Assembly (NCBI GenBank): GCA_016550425.1
Contig: JABXGS010000034.1
Location: 1-8,153, forward strand
Direction: 5' to 3'
DNA: 8,153 nt
Origin: an archaeon
Lineage (GTDB): Archaea; Asgardarchaeota; Hermodarchaeia; Hermodarchaeales; Hermodarchaeaceae
Shown here piece after piece: positions 6,151 to 8,153 of this stretch. Every line of letters begins with the position of its first letter. Position 1 is the first letter of the stretch. Under the pieces are notes generated by a model. The model worked only from the letters and a program-made list of their open reading frames with translations. It ran no database searches and was not told the origin of the DNA. The position numbers and the translations under genes are program-made.

Positions 6151-6612
6151 ATGGTAAAGGTGCTTGTAGTTTATGATACAAAGTACGGAAACACAAAGCT
6201 TGTAGCCGAAAAGATTGTGGAGGGACTCAATGAAGTCAAGGAAATAGAAACTGCTATCAGTGATATCAAGGATACCGATGCTAAAAAGGCAGCTGATTAT
6301 GACGCAATATTGATCGGGTCACCCACGCATTTTGGAGGACCAGTTAGGGGTATAAATAAGTTCATTGATAAACTTGGCAAACTCGACTTGAAAGCGAAAT
6401 GGGCCGCGGTGTTCGACACCTATCTGGGAGAAGACTTCGAAAAATCCGTGAAGAAACTAGAGACGCGAATACGCGAAAAGGCTCCTCAATTGAAGCTCAT
6501 AACACCTGGCCTGTCAATACAAGTTGACGGCATGAAAGGACCGGTCACAGAAGGCGAATTCCCCAAGTGCAAAGATTTCGGAAAACGAATCGCAACGCTA
6601 TTAAAAACATGA
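6151..6612 (+). CDS. Flavodoxin (FMN-binding electron carrier)
   Basis: Small soluble FMN protein that shuttles one or two electrons between redox enzymes, often replacing ferredoxin. At 153 residues it has normal short-chain flavodoxin size. The phosphate-binding loop is YDTKYGNT (8-15) after the first strand VKVLVV. The second flavin loop is GSPTHFGGP (56-64), where H60-F61 may stack on the ring. A third loop follows strand WAAVFDTYLGE. Lysine content is high. ATG 6151 is chosen because GGTGA lies 5 bases upstream and the protein then begins directly with strand one; ATG 6139 would add MVNK and fits a leaderless transcript from the box near 6114. It is a single-gene unit, divergent from msrB. 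Donor and acceptor are unknown; methanogen-like flavodoxins of this type are close relatives by motif. Confidence 0.9.
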   Translation: MVKVLVVYDTKYGNTKLVAEKIVEGLNEVKEIETAISDIKDTDAKKAADYDAILIGSPTHFGGPVRGINKFIDKLGKLDLKAKWAAVFDTYLGEDFEKSVKKLETRIREKAPQLKLITPGLSIQVDGMKGPVTEGEFPKCKDFGKRIATLLKT

Positions 6613-6789
6613 CCCGCTGTTTTGATTGTAACTGCTAGAACACAACTCCCTCTTTACTTCCTTACAAGCCTTTTCTACCGCATTCTAATTCATCTAGAAC
6701 ACGGCAAATCACCCTGACAAAATCTACAACTATCGCGTACTACGACCTCATGCGGGCTCTAATACAAAGAACGAAAAACACACTAACGA

Positions 6790-6840
6790 CGCCACGCCTT
6801 CACGTGGTCCGCTCTTTAGGGCTCTTCTGCTAGAACCACG
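6790..6840. repeat. Copy 1 of a ~50-base imperfect intergenic repeat
   Basis: Aligned with 7446-7498 it shows CGCCA, four variable bases and TTCAC at identical spacing, then a variable middle with a 2-base gap, and finally a 21-base core (6820-6840, GGCTCTTCTGCTA then GAACCACG) that differs at one base from 7478-7498. CGTGGT (6803-6808) and ACCACG (6835-6840) could pair as a stem enclosing a 26-base loop. It ends 105 bases before ATG 6946. Confidence 0.6.
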
Positions 6841-6898
6841 CCCATGGCTTCTCTTCAATTGATTACCCTTAATATCCCCGGATAATCCCATACCGCAA

Positions 6899-6908
6899 TG
6901 AAATAAAA
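6899..6908 (+). promoter_or_regulatory. TATA-like box before the 6946-7356 gene
   Basis: TGAAATAAAA has its A/T centre near 6904, which would place transcription start around 6930 and a leader of about 16 bases before ATG 6946. CGAGATG (6931-6937) in that leader is a weak ribosome-site match. Position and composition are the only evidence. Confidence 0.35.
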
Positions 6909-6945
6909 GCAGAATCTAGTAAAGTAATTTCGAGATGCATCAACT

Positions 6946-7356
6946 ATGACCACGAAAAAAGGTTTTTTCCAACGTCGTTGGACTGACTTTCGCACGGGAC
7001 ACGGAACCTACCTCGTCTATTTCCTCGCTTTCATGAATTTCAGCATCCTCATGTACACACTCGTCCTCGTCAATATTCCTGGGATGCAAATCCTCTTCCC
7101 CAACATCCTCTACTTTCTCCTCGTATTCCTCGTCATCTACATTCCCCTCGCCTCCGTCATCGGCTGGCTCCACCGCCGCTACCAAATGCCTATCGACATC
7201 GCCCTCTCCATGAAACAAAACCCATACTGGCGCGACTTCACCAAATCCCTCGCCGAATTCGAAAAAGGCGTACTCCTCATGATCCAAACCAAAAATACTG
7301 AAGCCATCGAGGTCCTCCAAAACGCCATCAAACGCCTCGAAATGGAATTCGCCTAA
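6946..7356 (+). CDS. Two-helix membrane protein of unknown function
   Basis: I do not recognise this 136-residue protein. A basic N-terminus (TTKKGFFQRRW) is followed by two membrane helices at about 22-43 and 49-74 joined by a very short turn (NIPGMQ), then a basic junction WLHRRYQ. The last 60 residues are soluble and helical (SLAEFEKGVLLMIQTKNTEA, IEVLQNAIKRLEMEF), probably cytosolic, with coiled-coil-like spacing. Both termini would be inside. The dense junction motif GWLHRRYQMPIDIALSM followed by QNPYWRDF suggests a conserved family. Codons end strongly in C, like the Mrp gene. The gene stands alone and is bracketed by the two copies of the ~50-base repeat. A perfect 6-base hairpin begins at the last base of its stop codon. 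Confidence 0.75.
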   Translation: MTTKKGFFQRRWTDFRTGHGTYLVYFLAFMNFSILMYTLVLVNIPGMQILFPNILYFLLVFLVIYIPLASVIGWLHRRYQMPIDIALSMKQNPYWRDFTKSLAEFEKGVLLMIQTKNTEAIEVLQNAIKRLEMEFA

Positions 7357-7374
7357 CAGTTCCACAACAACTGT
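7356..7374 (+). terminator. Hairpin directly after the 6946-7356 stop codon
   Basis: ACAGTT (7356-7361) and AACTGT (7369-7374) form a perfect 6-base stem around a 7-base loop, starting at the last base of the stop codon. Its position suits transcript end or 3' end protection. There is no T-run behind it, so a classical intrinsic terminator is not shown. Confidence 0.3.
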
Positions 7375-7586
7375 CCTGAAAGACCCACTCTCCTCTAGCA
7401 ACCCGGAGTAAACACCACGACTACAGCAGTCTAGTCAATCATCAGCGCCAGACTTTCACCTGTTCCCGGTTCTTCTCGGCTCTTCTGCTGGAACCACGGC
7501 AAAGGACGCACTATCTACTTTCCATCAGGGTATGAGAGAATGGTTCGATCCGTACAGAAGGGGCTTCTTGATGCCAAACAATAAAT
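7375..7586. other. Intergenic region between the 6946-7356 gene and the HTH operon
   Basis: Beyond the repeat copy at 7446-7498, I see no RNA gene and no credible protein. One frame stays open from 7412 to a TAA at 7589-7591, but its only ATG (7532) would give 19 residues (including REWFDPYRRG) and no ribosome site supports it. AGAAG-GGG-CTTCT (about 7555-7567) is a short inverted repeat of unknown value. Confidence 0.4.
7446..7498. repeat. Copy 2 of the ~50-base imperfect intergenic repeat
   Basis: Same architecture as 6790-6840: CGCCA (7446-7450), four variable bases, TTCAC (7455-7459), a variable middle, and the 21-base core at 7478-7498 (20/21 identical to 6820-6840). GGTTC (7468-7472) can pair with GAACC (7491-7495). 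The 5' arm of the stem is not at the aligned position used in copy 1, so the primary sequence is better conserved than the fold. It lies 146 bases before ATG 7645. Confidence 0.6.
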
Positions 7587-7618
7587 GTTAAATATTTCTA
7601 ACGTTAATTATTTCTAAC
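7587..7618 (+). promoter_or_regulatory. Tandem 16-bp duplicated operator-like sites over the promoter of the membrane protein/HTH operon
   Basis: Two head-to-tail 16-base units abut exactly: 7587-7602 and 7603-7618, identical at 15 of 16 positions. Each has complementary ends GTTA...TAAC around an A/T-rich core (AATATTTC and ATTATTTC). The second core is centred about 25-30 bases before 7635-7640, where a TATA box for a leaderless or short-leader transcript of the downstream gene would sit. A protein bound here would compete with TBP. The HTH gene two positions downstream is the obvious candidate binder. Confidence 0.6.
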
Positions 7619-7644
7619 ATCAAACGGGGTTGCTAGAAGTGAGA

Positions 7645-7998
7645 ATGTATTATTTGGGCTTTCTTGGGTTCCTCGGATTCTTAGGGCTTCTCTATCTATT
7701 AACTGGCTCTGTGGCTTGGTTTGGCTTCTTCGGTTTTTTTGGGTTTTTCAGCTTCTTTCGCTTCGAAGGACGAGGTGATGAGCGACTGGTCAACAACTTC
7801 GTCAAAGCCTCCCGAAATGGCTTCATCGCCGTGATGTTCCTCATCACCTTAATGGGTGCTGTAATCGCCATCGCCTGGCTTGCCATCGGTGGACCACCAG
7901 TCCAAGAGCTCTTCTTTGCTGCCCTTGTCCTCATCATGGTTGTAGGCTATACAATGTGGGGGGCTTCAATGATGTACTATGACAAACGCGGAGACTAG
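7645..7998 (+). CDS. GFLG/GFF-repeat membrane protein paired with an HTH regulator (DUF3796-like)
   Basis: This 117-residue membrane protein opens with a glycine-aromatic repeat GFLGFLGFLG (5-14) and a second run FGFFGFFGFFSFF (26-38), together making the first two membrane segments. A charged amphipathic stretch follows (RFEGRGDERLVNNFVKASRN, 39-58), then two membrane helices at about 61-82 and 89-109, and a short tail YYDKRGD. The repeated GFLG start and DERL...ASRN block resemble, from memory, DUF3796-type proteins that sit next to small XRE regulators. ATG 7645 is chosen; TTG 7630 and GTG 7639 are in frame, and no ribosome site is strong, as expected for a near-leaderless transcript. The next gene starts 6 bases after its stop. 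Function is unknown; a sensor or anti-repressor role is inference. Confidence 0.75.
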   Translation: MYYLGFLGFLGFLGLLYLLTGSVAWFGFFGFFGFFSFFRFEGRGDERLVNNFVKASRNGFIAVMFLITLMGAVIAIAWLAIGGPPVQELFFAALVLIMVVGYTMWGASMMYYDKRGD

Positions 7999-8004
7999 AC
8001 CACC

Positions 8005-8153
8005 ATGAAGACCAAGATCCGAGAACTACGCCAACAACATAACTTAACTCAAGAAGACTTGGCTGAAGCTGTTGGTGTCACCCGCCAAACCATCCTCTTC
8101 CTCGAAAAAGGAACCTATAACCCCTCCCTGCGACTAGCCCACCGCATAGCACA
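8005..8153 (+). CDS. XRE/Cro-type HTH transcriptional regulator (3' end outside window)
   Basis: The first 49 residues are present and run off the window edge. They show a classic Cro/C1 helix-turn-helix: [20 protein letters not shown] (4-23), then [13 protein letters not shown] with recognition helix TRQTILFLE, then [13 protein letters not shown]. The RQTI..LE.G.YNPSL.LA..IA pattern belongs to the small (about 65-75 residue) regulators often paired with a membrane protein gene. Here that partner ends 6 bases upstream, and GGAG (7990-7993) is 11 bases before the ATG, so the two are co-transcribed. It probably controls its own operon through the tandem sites at 7587-7618, which is inference from position. 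No sign of frameshift in the visible part. Confidence 0.9.
   Translation, partial: MKTKIRELRQQHNLTQEDLAEAVGVTRQTILFLEKGTYNPSLRLAHRIA

Larger units (their letters stand above)
6613..6945. other. 333-base intergenic region with a repeat copy and a candidate promoter
   Basis: No convincing reading frame, tRNA or rRNA is visible on either strand. The first part (to about 6680) is pyrimidine-rich after the flavodoxin stop, with short T-tracts (TGTTTTGATT, CTCTTTACTTCC) that could end transcription. 6790-6840 holds copy 1 of a repeat of about 50 bases whose second copy lies at 7446-7498. 6899-6908 is a TATA-like box for the next gene. The stretch around 6690-6785 shows nothing I can interpret. Confidence 0.5.

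Noticed and set aside
6690..6940. tRNA, C/D-box RNA or CRISPR in the 333-base gap
   Set aside because: No cloverleaf arms with GGTTCGAATCC-like T loop, no paired C and D boxes at the right distance, and only two non-contiguous repeat copies 650 bases apart.
6940..7401. 153-codon - strand frame opposite the 6946-7356 gene
   Set aside because: Extremely Glu/Asp/Val-rich, the usual mirror of C-ending codons in a membrane protein; no start context.
7532..7591. 19-codon ORF (REWFDPYRRGFLMPNN) between repeat copy 2 and the HTH operon
   Set aside because: No ribosome site, and the stop falls inside the operator, upstream of the likely transcription start. A leader peptide cannot be excluded but is not supported.

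Overview
This looks like a stretch of archaeal chromosome, though no single marker proves it. Several upstream regions carry A/T-rich TATA-like boxes about 25 bases before a start codon. Some genes appear to be leaderless or to have very short leaders, and GTG or TTG starts occur. The ribosome sites match GGAGGTGATC, and the genes are short and tightly packed. The gene set (TET/M42 peptidase, NBP35/Mrp ATPase, a Nuo/Fpo-like subunit H and I pair, a methanogen-type flavodoxin) fits an anaerobic or facultative archaeon, possibly of an uncultured lineage such as Asgard/Thorarchaeota or Bathyarchaeota. The lineage assignment is inference only.

Layout. 1-81: 3' end of an unrecognised + strand gene. 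114-1877, - strand: a two-gene operon, a glycerophosphodiester phosphodiesterase followed by an M42 metallopeptidase. The two genes lie in the same frame, separated only by the stop codon and one further codon. 2021-2887, +: Mrp/NBP35 iron-sulfur carrier ATPase. 2895-3536, -: single-pass membrane protein of unknown function. 3632-5199, -: subunits H and I of a complex I/Fpo-like enzyme, as an isolated pair. 5350-5601, +: small two-helix membrane protein with a CGPC motif. 5611-6012, -: MsrB. 6151-6612, +: flavodoxin. 6946-7356, +: unknown two-helix membrane protein. 7645-7998 and 8005 to the window edge, +: a GFLG/GFF-repeat membrane protein followed by a small XRE/Cro-type regulator.

How the genes relate. 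Redox genes dominate the middle: electron-transfer subunits H/I with two 4Fe-4S clusters, an Fe-S carrier ATPase, MsrB, a flavodoxin and a CGPC membrane protein. They are in separate transcription units, so a shared role is only suggested. The right end is a typical membrane protein plus HTH regulator cassette, and a tandem 16-bp duplicated operator-like motif lies just upstream of it.

Most interesting non-coding signals: (a) an imperfect repeat of about 50 bases (21-base core, 20/21 identical) present once on each side of the 6946-7356 gene; (b) the tandem GTTA...TAAC sites at 7587-7618, with a similar single palindrome at 3551-3565 in front of the unknown membrane protein; (c) a compact set of direct and inverted repeats between the divergent msrB and flavodoxin genes. 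No rRNA, tRNA, CRISPR array, transposase or insertion sequence was seen.
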